Below, piece after piece: positions 8,857-17,115 of a DNA stretch of 64,000 nucleotides. The stretch's first letter is position 1. Each line of letters begins with the position of its first letter. The stretch lies in the NCBI RefSeq assembly GCF_030687395.1, contig NZ_CP117430.1, forward strand, positions 4,340,001 through 4,404,000. Reading direction: 5' to 3'. The notes beneath the pieces are model-generated. The model had not been told where the DNA came from, made no database searches, and saw only the letters and a list, made by a program, of their open reading frames with translations. The DNA comes from Pseudomonas wuhanensis (GTDB lineage: Bacteria; Pseudomonadota; Gammaproteobacteria; Pseudomonadales; Pseudomonadaceae). The position numbers and the translations under genes are program-made.

Positions 8857-10476
8857 ATGGAACTTTGTATTTCCTCCAAATCTTTCTCCCCTGATGTGTC
8901 ACCCACCATACCTGCCTCTGTTTCGCTTCCAGCAACAGCAACAGCAACAGCAACAGCGGAAACCAGGACGCCAACGGTACGTACCGATAATAACGGAAAG
9001 CCAATAACGCAAGGCGATCCCGCACTACAAACCAGGATTTTTGCCAACCCGGCCCTTGCTTCATCGGGCACAGCGCCCAGGATCGGATTCAAGGACCTGC
9101 CCCTGGAGTTGGTAATATCCATTATCGGGCATGTAGCTAGTGGCTCAGCTAGGGATACGGCCATTGGGCTGTACTCCATCATACGCACCAACCAGTACCT
9201 AACCAGGGCGGTGGCGTATGATAAGCCGCTCTTGGCTCATTACCATTTACTGAAACAGTTGATCCCCCTCTTCGATAACTACATAACCCGCGCGTCGGTT
9301 GACAAGATCGAAAGTCCGATGCTGGAGGTAATGGGGCCGAAACAGCTCAAGAGGCACGTCACGAGAGTCCTCGGTCTATCCGATGGATCTAGAAAGAAAG
9401 TATCGATCGTCCATTTGTGCGCCAGGCTGGAGGCGCTCGAACCCTCAGATCGGAAAGCGCTGCTCACAGCCACCTTCAGTTTGCAGGACTCATATAAGGG
9501 CACTGCGATCGCCGAACTGGGCGCCGGGCTTGCGGCTCTCGAGCCGTCGGATCATGAGGCGCTGGTCACCGCAACCCTCGGCATGTCTCTCGAGATTTAC
9601 AAAGCACTGGCGATCGCCGGGTTAGGCGACGGGCTCGCGGCGCTTGACCCTTTACAGCGGCAGGCGCTGGTCACCGCAGCACTCGGCCTGTCTGACAAGA
9701 GTGACAAAGCAGTAGCGATCGCCGGGTTAGGCCACGGCCTGGCGGCACTCGCCCCTATACAGCGGCAGCAGCTACTCACGGCAACCCTCGGCCTGTCTCA
9801 CGAGAGTTACAAAGCAGCGGTGATCGCCGGGTTAGGCCACGGGCTGGCGGCGCTCGACCCTTCACAGCGGCAGGAGCTACTCACGGCAACCCTCGGCCTG
9901 TCTCACGAGAGTTACAAAGCAGCGGTGATCGCCGGGTTAGGCCACGGGCTGGCGGCGCTCGACCCTTCACAGCGGCAGGAGCTGGTCACCGCAGCCACCG
10001 GCCTGTCTAACGAGATTTACAAAGCAAGGGCGATCGCCGGGTTAGGCCAAGGGCTGGCGGCGCTCGACCCTTCGCAGCGGCAGGAGCTGGTCACCGCAAC
10101 CCTCGGCCTGTCTGTCGATTCGCTCAGAGCATGGGCGATCGCCGGCTTAGGCCATGGACTGGCGGCACTCTCTCCTTCGCAGCGGCAGGAGCTGGTCACG
10201 GCAACCCTCGGCCTGCCTGATGAGTCTGACAATGCAAGGGCGATCACCGGGTTAGCCTACGGGCTGGCGGCGCTCGACCCTTCACAGCGGCAGCAACTAC
10301 TCACGGCAACCTTCGACCTGTCTGATTGGGCTCCCAAAGCAATGGCGATCGCCGGGCTGGGCACTGGGCTGATGGCGCTCGAAGAGTCGCAGCAGCAGAA
10401 GTTGGTCACGGCAATTCTCGGCCTGCCCCCCGGACAGGACCGGACTTGGGCAATCGTTGGCCTTATGAAGGTTTAA
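8857..10476 (+). CDS. F-box protein with 35-residue alpha-solenoid repeats, predicted type III effector
   Basis: This 539-residue protein has three parts. Residues 1-75 are Ser/Thr/Ala-rich and include a short ATATAT run from a six-base microsatellite (8931-8957). Residues ~77-118 look like an F-box (FKDLPLELVISIIGHV), which in eukaryotic proteins binds SKP1 of the SCF ubiquitin ligase. After a conserved MGPKQ linker come about nine repeats of 35 residues, such as GLGHGLAALDPSQRQELV plus a variable helix. They resemble HEAT/ARM-type helical pairs that would bind a target protein. A hrp box precedes the gene. Paralogues are at 17116, 18924, 20576, 22474 and 38283. The target is unknown. Ralstonia GALA effectors combine an F-box with leucine-rich repeats; this is a different repeat. 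Confidence 0.8.
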   Translation: MELCISSKSFSPDVSPTIPASVSLPATATATATAETRTPTVRTDNNGKPITQGDPALQTRIFANPALASSGTAPRIGFKDLPLELVISIIGHVASGSARDTAIGLYSIIRTNQYLTRAVAYDKPLLAHYHLLKQLIPLFDNYITRASVDKIESPMLEVMGPKQLKRHVTRVLGLSDGSRKKVSIVHLCARLEALEPSDRKALLTATFSLQDSYKGTAIAELGAGLAALEPSDHEALVTATLGMSLEIYKALAIAGLGDGLAALDPLQRQALVTAALGLSDKSDKAVAIAGLGHGLAALAPIQRQQLLTATLGLSHESYKAAVIAGLGHGLAALDPSQRQELLTATLGLSHESYKAAVIAGLGHGLAALDPSQRQELVTAATGLSNEIYKARAIAGLGQGLAALDPSQRQELVTATLGLSVDSLRAWAIAGLGHGLAALSPSQRQELVTATLGLPDESDNARAITGLAYGLAALDPSQRQQLLTATFDLSDWAPKAMAIAGLGTGLMALEESQQQKLVTAILGLPPGQDRTWAIVGLMKV

Positions 10477-10692
10477 TGCACGGGCATCTTCGTTGACAGG
10501 TTGACCGATCCCAGGCACACCAAAATTGCGCCAGCGGTTCGGGCTTTCGATTCCAGACCACCTGGCAGGAGAAGCTCTGTTGCTGGCCAGGCTGAACAGC
10601 CTAACTGGGGCCACTTTAACACTTGTGTCTTTGATAGCCCCAGTCTTCCATTTAGGGGAGTGGATACTTTGCTTGAAGCGCAAACCGAGCCA

Positions 10693-10721
10693 AGTATTGG
10701 GCCTAATGATGGCCCAATACT
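10693..10721. terminator. Perfect hairpin between effector and GMC genes
   Basis: AGTATTGGGCC and GGCCCAATACT form an 11-bp perfect stem with a 7-base loop between two convergent genes. There is no clear T-run, so termination is an inference. The rest of 10477-10854 holds a copy of the effector 3' flank (10480-10560) and no gene. Confidence 0.5.
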
Positions 10722-10854
10722 AGAGGAATGACGTTGTCATTCGGCTTCGGATACGCTGATTGCTCACATCTCAGCCAGCGATAGTGGTATGGAGAATTCA
10801 TTTCCACCCGTTATGCGTCTCGCCGCGTCTTATCCCCCGCGAGTGCAGCTCCAT

Positions 10855-12474
10855 TTACCCCCTGCATGTTAGCAAACTGCCCAACCGCTCGCCGATGATC
10901 ACGCACGGTGCCATGATATTGCCTGTAGTGACCCGTGGCATGATCGAGGCATCGGCGATTCTAAGACCTTCAATCCCATAGACGCGCAGCTGCGAGTCCA
11001 CTACTGAAAATGCATCTCGGCCCATCTTCGCCGTACATGACTGGTGCCATACGGTAGAGGCCGCGTTGCGCACAAACGTTTCCAGCTGTGTTCCAGCCAT
11101 CGACCCCGGCATGACTTCACGACGCACAAATGAACTCAGGCTTGCGCTGTTACCGATTTCCCGGCACAACCCGACGGCACGTACCAGTGCCTGCACATCT
11201 TCTGGCTCGGTGAGTGCGGCACTGTCAATAACAAGCGGATCCATGGGGTTGGCGCTGCTTAATGTCACCGAGCCTCGGCTTTTTGGTCGAACCAGACCGG
11301 GCAACAATGACCAGGCAGCAGCGGGAGGATCGAATTCGGCTTGCACCTCGGCAGATGCAATGGGCAGTTCCGCGAGAAACGTCTGGATGTCCGGGACGTC
11401 CAGGTCTGGCTCGCTTTTCCAGAGGAACGTAGACTCCCCGGCATTGTTGCGCGGTGCCTGGGGTTGTTCGTACTCCCAGATACACCCGGAAACCATGATG
11501 TGATCCTGATAATTCTGCCCCACACCGGGCAGGTCCTGGACAACGGGGATAGCGTGGCGCAACAGTTGCCGAGCATTTCCAATTCCGGAAAGCATCAACG
11601 TTTTTGGCGTATTGAATGCACCCAGGGACAATACGACTTCATGCCGAGCCTTGAAGCTCCTGATTTTTCCGTCCTGAAATACTTCTACCCCAACTGCTCG
11701 CTTGCCCTCCAGCAGCACTCGCAAAACGTGTGTATGCGTCAACACGGTGAGGTTGGGCTGCGCCATCAGCGGATACACGTAGCCGCGGAAAATCGAGCGA
11801 CGACGACCGTTCTCCAGGCACACATTAGTTAACGCCGCCCCGCCCGGGCCTTCCATCATTACGCCGTTCTGGTCATCGAAAATGGTCATCCCCTGCTCGC
11901 CTGCCGCTCTGAGCATCGCTGGCGCAATCGGATTAGGATCTGGCACAGGCTGGATAAAAACGGGTCCACCTGTTCCTCGCCGCATGGCGTCCGGTGTGCC
12001 TTGCCAGTCTTCTATTCGCCGATAGGTGGCGAGCGTCGAGGCATAGTTCCAGGCCGGGTCGCCGGATTCGCTGGCAAAGTAATCCCAGTCGCTGCTATGC
12101 CCTCGGGACCAGACCATCACATTGATCGATGCGCCGCCCCCCAACACTTTGCCCATGGACAGCGGGATAGCGCGATCATTCAGATGTGGATTGGGTTGCG
12201 CTTGAAACTGCCAGTCGCGCTCGGTGCCCAGGTTGGTGAACCAGGCACCGGCATCGGTAACGCCAGGCACGTCATCACTGCCGCCTGCCTCGATGAGCAA
12301 GACTCTCAGGTTAAGATTTTCCGCCAGTCGGCCAGCCACCACCGAGCCTGAGGTGCCCGAGCCACACACGATGTAATCGTAGGCATCATGCAGGTGGTTT
12401 TTCAGTTGTCGCTGGTTTTCGGCGACGCGGCGCGAGAACTCAGGAGTATCAGTGGCACAGGAACGGTAGGTCAT
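10855..12474 (-). CDS. GMC-family FAD-dependent alcohol/choline oxidoreductase
   Basis: This complete 539-residue protein carries the FAD-binding motif YIVCGSGTSGSVVAGRL near residues 34-50 and the GMC signature MGKVLGGGASINVMVWSRG. The C-terminal catalytic region has WHQSCTAKMG followed by GLRIADASIMP and TTGNIMAP. Such enzymes oxidise primary alcohols to aldehydes using FAD. GAGG lies seven bases before the ATG. No hrp box is present upstream, so it may simply be a metabolic gene trapped between effectors. The substrate cannot be assigned; choline dehydrogenase is only the family reference. Confidence 0.85.
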   Translation of the reverse strand: MTYRSCATDTPEFSRRVAENQRQLKNHLHDAYDYIVCGSGTSGSVVAGRLAENLNLRVLLIEAGGSDDVPGVTDAGAWFTNLGTERDWQFQAQPNPHLNDRAIPLSMGKVLGGGASINVMVWSRGHSSDWDYFASESGDPAWNYASTLATYRRIEDWQGTPDAMRRGTGGPVFIQPVPDPNPIAPAMLRAAGEQGMTIFDDQNGVMMEGPGGAALTNVCLENGRRRSIFRGYVYPLMAQPNLTVLTHTHVLRVLLEGKRAVGVEVFQDGKIRSFKARHEVVLSLGAFNTPKTLMLSGIGNARQLLRHAIPVVQDLPGVGQNYQDHIMVSGCIWEYEQPQAPRNNAGESTFLWKSEPDLDVPDIQTFLAELPIASAEVQAEFDPPAAAWSLLPGLVRPKSRGSVTLSSANPMDPLVIDSAALTEPEDVQALVRAVGLCREIGNSASLSSFVRREVMPGSMAGTQLETFVRNAASTVWHQSCTAKMGRDAFSVVDSQLRVYGIEGLRIADASIMPRVTTGNIMAPCVIIGERLGSLLTCRG

Positions 12475-12598
12475 TAATTACCTCGGGGAGCCGCCACGGG
12501 ACTGCGCTGGATAGCGCTCGCTCGGCGTGGAGGCCAACGTGCATGGAGGATCGGCCGTGGCGATGCGCCACGGTCGCAGGTTGCGGGTGGTCAATGGC

Positions 12599-15148
12599 TC
12601 ATGTCATGGCGGGCAAGAGTGCCGGTTCGGTCTGGCTTCTGCGCACAACGTTCTCGAAATGGCGACGCAAGCGAGTGGCCTCCAGTTCGGTCTCGATCAG
12701 TTGCCCGCGCAGGTCTCGGTATCGCGAAGGCGCCTCTTCGAGGAGGTGTTTTGCCAAGGAGGCATGGGCTGCTGATAAAGGCTCGGCAGACGCCGCCGGA
12801 TCGAAGCAGCGCCCTTGTTGCAACAACACGAAGCGTGTCAGGCGGCGACTGCGTTCCTCATCATCGTGCGCAGGCGTTTCAAGACTGTCACGGACGTCGC
12901 TCAACTGCTGATAAAAGCGTGCATCCTTTTCCAGGTCCCTGTCCAGTTCGAGCAACACCTGGCGAAACTGCCGACCGTTTTCCATCTCGCCGTCGAACCC
13001 TCGATAAGCTGTGGACAGACTTTTTACCGCTGCATAGGTACGGATTTTTAGCTCGGCGCGCTGCTCCATCAGTTCCACTTGCTGGTCGAGCATGGGTTTT
13101 AAAAAGCTGTCGACGTCGTGGGTGTTCAGCCAGGCCGCCAGGTGCGTCTTGCTCAACACACTGCGTTGGTCATTCCAGCTCTTGCGCGCGTCCTCTAAGG
13201 CGCCGCGGGTGCGGCCAGACGCCAGCCCTCCGCCAAATGCCAGCGCAGCCGCGAACCGGGCAGTGGTGTTGTCCTTGCGTTGCCCGAGCGCGGTCTTGAA
13301 CACATGCCCCTTCGACGGTTTCTCCCCACGCTTGGCGCGGGTCGCTTCGGTGTCAGCAGTGTAGGTGTAGCGCCCCTTGAAGGACTTACCGGTGTCCTCA
13401 GCCACCTTTTCGAGCAAATCCTGACGTGCCTCTTCACGCTGATAGATGTGCCGATGAAAATCAGCCCGCATCTCCAGGCCAGTCAATGGCGTGCACTGCT
13501 TGTCGCTTAGGCAGAGCAGGTCCGCAGCGGCGAGAAAATGACGGTCCAGCTCCAGGTCATCATCCTTGGAATATTTTTCGTAACGATGGTGGCGGCCGTG
13601 CCCCGAGATGAACTGTTGGGAACTGACGCCCATCACCGCGCCTCCGAGTGCCCCCAAGGCGATCACCGTCGCCAGGGTGACCGGCTCGGCCACCGCGACC
13701 AAGCCTGCGCCGGCAGCGGCCACAACACCCACCTTGGTTAGCGTCCCTAGGGTGTAGATACCGCTACCGGCCAGGAAGCCTTTGTTCCAGTCACGATATT
13801 CGTTGAAGAAATGCTCATGCTGATCGAGCTTTTTCTGCAGGAAGTCGTGGTAACGCTGTACCGCTGGCTGACTGGATTCAATAAGTACGCTCTCCAGTGC
13901 TTCTAGCGTCAGTGCGCGTTCTGCGGCAAAGACCCTGGCCTTGGTCGCCGACTTGTGCAGTATGTAAGCGCCGAGCCCCATAGCACTGCCCGCCGCCAGG
14001 GGACCCAGCACAACTGTGCCGGCGATGCCCGCCGCAGCGGTCGCCGCTACGGCGACCTCGGCACCGGAGGTCGCGACATGCGCGACTTTACTACCGACGT
14101 CCAAGAGTACCTTGGCGGCGATCGTGGTGCCCGAGGCCAACGAAAATGCGCCCACCATGCCGCCTTCGCGGTTTTGCTCGACGTTGAAGTCGTGCTCGGC
14201 GAGTTGCTGCTCGATCTGCAGGCGCCGTAAATCCAGCGGCTGGGCCACTGCGGCCGATAGCGGCGGCGCGGTGCTGGTGCGCAGATTGCCCAGGCTTTCC
14301 CGCAAGTGGTTTTTCAAGGTGTGAAGCCGTGTATGTTCGGCTCGAGCGCCATTGACTTCCTCGACGCCGGCCTTCATCGCCAGAATGGAAAATGGCAGCA
14401 AGACGCCACCGACGGCTGCGCCCAGCGCTAAGTCGGCCATCCCATGGGGCGTACCTTGTTCCCTCAGCCACTCAACGGGCACGCTGCCCAGAAGTCGAGC
14501 CTCTTCGGCAAACTCCCTGGCGGTTTCCTTGGCGCCGCCTTTCATGGCCTGAACGGCATAGCTCATCGCGGCGTAGAGGCCATGAATGGCCTCATCTACG
14601 TCGACCACAATGGCGCCCCCGCCGCCATGAGACATCTCCCCGCCATCCTCTGCGTCAGGGCCGGGTATCGGCAGGCTCTCCGTCCAGGCCGCACGAACGC
14701 GCCGGGCCTGTTGGAGCACTGTCTGGCAGGGCGCGTGCAGCTCGTCACCACCCGGCAGTTGCTCACAAAATCGTTGGATATCTTCTAGCAAAGTATCCAC
14801 CAGCGTCAGAGACAACCCCATGCGCGCATCGCCTGGCGGCTGACAACCAGAAGAGGCATCATTTGGCGGCAGGAGTGCGTTGCGCTGAATGCTGGAACGG
14901 TGACCATTGATCAGTTTGCTCAGCGCGAAGTACAGCTGACGCTTGTGGATGTTCTGCTGCCACGCTTGGTTCAAGGCTTCAGGCAACGATGGCTGGCCAT
15001 ATACACGGTTCACACCGGAACTGTTGGTGGAGACAAGGTCGAGAGGCGTCAGGGTCAAGGCCAACTGTGGCAGCGGCCGGTCCTTATAGTGGTCCAGCTC
15101 GGTTTGGGTCGCTTTGGCAAATGAAAGTGTTGAGGTAACGATACGCAT
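12599..15148 (-). CDS. Large protein with hydrophobic hairpins, candidate type III effector
   Basis: This 849-residue protein is not recognised as a named family. Residues 1-60 are Ser/Thr/Leu/Gln-rich. Hydrophobic, Gly/Ala-rich segments lie at about 237-259, 331-352, 363-397 and 463-512, suggesting insertion into a membrane. They are separated and followed by long charged helices, for example around residues 270-325, 400-460 and 700-849, which look coiled-coil-like. Its start lies 176 bases after the proline-rich effector gene in the same direction with no hrp box between, so it may be the second cistron of the transcript from the box at 16956. Effector status rests on this context and composition, not on a known motif. 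Confidence 0.6.
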   Translation of the reverse strand: MRIVTSTLSFAKATQTELDHYKDRPLPQLALTLTPLDLVSTNSSGVNRVYGQPSLPEALNQAWQQNIHKRQLYFALSKLINGHRSSIQRNALLPPNDASSGCQPPGDARMGLSLTLVDTLLEDIQRFCEQLPGGDELHAPCQTVLQQARRVRAAWTESLPIPGPDAEDGGEMSHGGGGAIVVDVDEAIHGLYAAMSYAVQAMKGGAKETAREFAEEARLLGSVPVEWLREQGTPHGMADLALGAAVGGVLLPFSILAMKAGVEEVNGARAEHTRLHTLKNHLRESLGNLRTSTAPPLSAAVAQPLDLRRLQIEQQLAEHDFNVEQNREGGMVGAFSLASGTTIAAKVLLDVGSKVAHVATSGAEVAVAATAAAGIAGTVVLGPLAAGSAMGLGAYILHKSATKARVFAAERALTLEALESVLIESSQPAVQRYHDFLQKKLDQHEHFFNEYRDWNKGFLAGSGIYTLGTLTKVGVVAAAGAGLVAVAEPVTLATVIALGALGGAVMGVSSQQFISGHGRHHRYEKYSKDDDLELDRHFLAAADLLCLSDKQCTPLTGLEMRADFHRHIYQREEARQDLLEKVAEDTGKSFKGRYTYTADTEATRAKRGEKPSKGHVFKTALGQRKDNTTARFAAALAFGGGLASGRTRGALEDARKSWNDQRSVLSKTHLAAWLNTHDVDSFLKPMLDQQVELMEQRAELKIRTYAAVKSLSTAYRGFDGEMENGRQFRQVLLELDRDLEKDARFYQQLSDVRDSLETPAHDDEERSRRLTRFVLLQQGRCFDPAASAEPLSAAHASLAKHLLEEAPSRYRDLRGQLIETELEATRLRRHFENVVRRSQTEPALLPAMT

Positions 15149-15225
15149 AGGTAATGGGCTCTATGAATGCATTAGCATCGCTAGGCACGGTATGAAGCAA
15201 GGGTGGATTGTTGGAATGATCCACC

Positions 15226-15262
15226 ATGGCGCCAACGCGGTACGAATGCGCTGGCGCCATGC
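15226..15262. repeat. Inverted repeat between two leftward genes
   Basis: ATGGCGCCAACGC and its near complement GCGCTGGCGCCAT form a 13-base stem with one mismatch. It lies between the proline-rich and membrane-protein genes. Without a T-run it could attenuate or stabilise the mRNA rather than terminate it. Confidence 0.4.
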
Positions 15263-15324
15263 TGGATAAAGTTCGGCGCTTCAGCTGTAGCGTGACCTTT
15301 TGCAAGGACTGCTAAAAGATAGAA

Positions 15325-16929
15325 CTATTTGGTTAACGATAGCGCATCAGCCAATTTAACTTTGACATTCTGCAGATGCAGTTCAGTCGTCTGATAGTGA
15401 GTCTGAGTTTCTGTCGGTAACTTGAGAGCAGTGACTTTGCCGTCAACGATCTTGATTCGACCTGCCGCTGCAACTGGCTTCCCCGACAGAAAACTCGAGT
15501 GATCAATACCCTTGGGAGTGAAACGGTGTTGAACATACACTTGGCCGTTCACGTCCATGACGAAGAGTGCCGATCCGCTTATACTCGTCATGGCCAACAC
15601 GTTGGGGTTATACCGCTTGCCCTCGGCGTCAACAATGCGACCCTTTATAATGCTCACCTTGCACTGATCACGCTGGGCGAGTGTCATGTGGACTGAGCCC
15701 GTATTTTGGCTCTTGTGCGCTGCATTCAACACTAATGGAGGAGGTGGGAACGCAACCCGCGATCCATCATCGCCTCGTCGCACCGATTCTGATGTGCGAC
15801 CCAACGCATCCGGTTGTTGGCGCAAGGGAAGACGTGTGGCGTCGCGCCCGCTCAGCTGAGTGTTTACCGCGTCTACAGCGTATGCCAAAGCACCTCCGCG
15901 CCGGCCTAGACTTTCATTCATCTGCGCAATGGCAAAGGCTGGATTCTCTGCCAATCGCGTGGAGTTCGCGGTACGTGATGAAATCATCCGTGGCTGCTTT
16001 GGCGCGGCGCGTGGTGCTTGGGGTGGCGCTGATTGTGGTGGACTTATCTCCAGCGAGTCCAGCCAGCCCTCTATCCCAGAAATGGAGCCCCGCGGATTTG
16101 GTGCAGCCACAGGAGGGCGGGGCTGCATATCGTCAACTTGTCGCGGCTGCGAGCGAGAAGGCTGCTGTTGCTTTAGTCTTTCGCGTGAATGTGCAGTGGT
16201 TGACAGTTCGGCGGGCTTTGTCGGGATAGGCAGTGGATTTATAGATGTATTTAGTTCGTCCACAAGCTTTTGAGGTTTGACAGGTACTAGGGGCGGCGGC
16301 GGTGGAATATTAGCCCACGGCGAGTAAGGCGCCTGTTCTAGGGAGGCGCTCCTGGGGAGTGGCGGAGGAGCTGGAATGTTTGCGTACGGCGAGTAAGCCT
16401 CTTGTTGTAGAGGGGGGCTCCCAGGGAATGGCGGAGGAGCTGGAGGAACTTGTGGAATTGGCATCGCTGGATTTCCATAGCTAGGTCGAGAGACCATAGG
16501 CAGACGGAACCCATTCGGGTCTTGCAATTCCATGCTCACCAAGTCGAAGGTATTTTCGGCGTTGGGTTTGAAATGGAGCAGGGCTTTATGAACCTTGTCT
16601 TCAATTGAAAAACCATGCGTGAGATAGGCAATGCCACTTGCCATGGCGTCCCCGATCTGATCCGCTTTCTTTTTCATGACGAGGCCGATAATCGTTTGGG
16701 CGATGGTCTCCCCCCCCTTGGCGTTGACGTTCGAGACGACAGGTGAAGCTCTGGAGGCTTGAAAGAGTACCGTTGCAATGGCTGAGCCGGCGTTCTGCAA
16801 CCATTTCAACGATTTCGGATTAATGGGCATATTGGATATGCCCAAAGTCATTTGACTCACCGCTCCCACGCCGGCCCGAGCCATCTGATTCAGTTTCGAT
16901 GTGCTTGTAGTTACACTACCAATTGCCAT
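15325..16929 (-). CDS. Proline-rich effector with tandem PPPPL motifs
   Basis: The protein has 534 residues from the ATG at 16929. The longer frame to 17073 starts upstream of the hrp box and is rejected; AGGGG lies six bases before 16929. Residues 1-130 are a Ser/Gly-rich then helical N-terminus. Residues ~150-222 contain tandem ~26-residue proline-rich repeats (YSPYANIPAPPPLP, then YSPWANIPPPPPLV), like ligands of profilin, EVH1 or SH3 domains. Residues ~240-430 are Pro/Arg/Gln-rich and probably disordered. The C-terminal ~100 residues carry a beta-rich block with HSSFLSGKPVAAAGRIKI, a motif I recall at the C-termini of other bacterial secreted effector or toxin proteins. The function might be cytoskeletal, but this is inference. 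Confidence 0.75.
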   Translation of the reverse strand: MAIGSVTTSTSKLNQMARAGVGAVSQMTLGISNMPINPKSLKWLQNAGSAIATVLFQASRASPVVSNVNAKGGETIAQTIIGLVMKKKADQIGDAMASGIAYLTHGFSIEDKVHKALLHFKPNAENTFDLVSMELQDPNGFRLPMVSRPSYGNPAMPIPQVPPAPPPFPGSPPLQQEAYSPYANIPAPPPLPRSASLEQAPYSPWANIPPPPPLVPVKPQKLVDELNTSINPLPIPTKPAELSTTAHSRERLKQQQPSRSQPRQVDDMQPRPPVAAPNPRGSISGIEGWLDSLEISPPQSAPPQAPRAAPKQPRMISSRTANSTRLAENPAFAIAQMNESLGRRGGALAYAVDAVNTQLSGRDATRLPLRQQPDALGRTSESVRRGDDGSRVAFPPPPLVLNAAHKSQNTGSVHMTLAQRDQCKVSIIKGRIVDAEGKRYNPNVLAMTSISGSALFVMDVNGQVYVQHRFTPKGIDHSSFLSGKPVAAAGRIKIVDGKVTALKLPTETQTHYQTTELHLQNVKVKLADALSLTK

Positions 16930-16955
16930 GGCATTCCCCTCATCTGGATTACCCT

Positions 16956-16984
16956 TGTGTGGTTGCAGCCACCCGGAAGGTTCC
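16956..16984 (-). promoter_or_regulatory. hrp box of proline-rich effector
   Basis: On the minus strand it reads GGAACC, 16 bases, CCACACA, ending 27 bases before the ATG at 16929. It is back-to-back with another box at 17023, giving divergent HrpL promoters. Confidence 0.9.
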
Positions 16985-17022
16985 ATAAGCGGTAAAGGAT
17001 CGTGCTCGGCGCGCCTGCAGAT

Positions 17023-17051
17023 GGAACCTGAGGCCCCGCCCCGCCCACACA
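17023..17051 (+). promoter_or_regulatory. hrp box of F-box effector at 17116
   Basis: GGAACC, 16 bases, CCACACA, ending 64 bases before the ATG at 17116. It forms a divergent pair with the box at 16956, only 38 bases away. Confidence 0.9.
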
Positions 17052-17115
17052 GCTCGACACAGGACCTTCGCATGGGCGGAGGGTCATCTGAAGCTCAGGG
17101 GTAGATTGGACACCG

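Noticed and set aside
8931..8957. Six-base microsatellite as an on/off phase-variation switch
   Set aside because: The unit is a multiple of three, so length changes keep the frame; only minor protein length variation is expected.
10855..12474. GMC oxidoreductase as part of the hrp regulon
   Set aside because: No hrp box within ~130 bases upstream and no secretion-like N-terminus; treated as an ordinary enzyme.
16930..17073. N-terminal extension of the proline-rich effector to 17073
   Set aside because: It would place the start upstream of the hrp box at 16956-16984; the ATG at 16929 has a ribosome site and follows the promoter.
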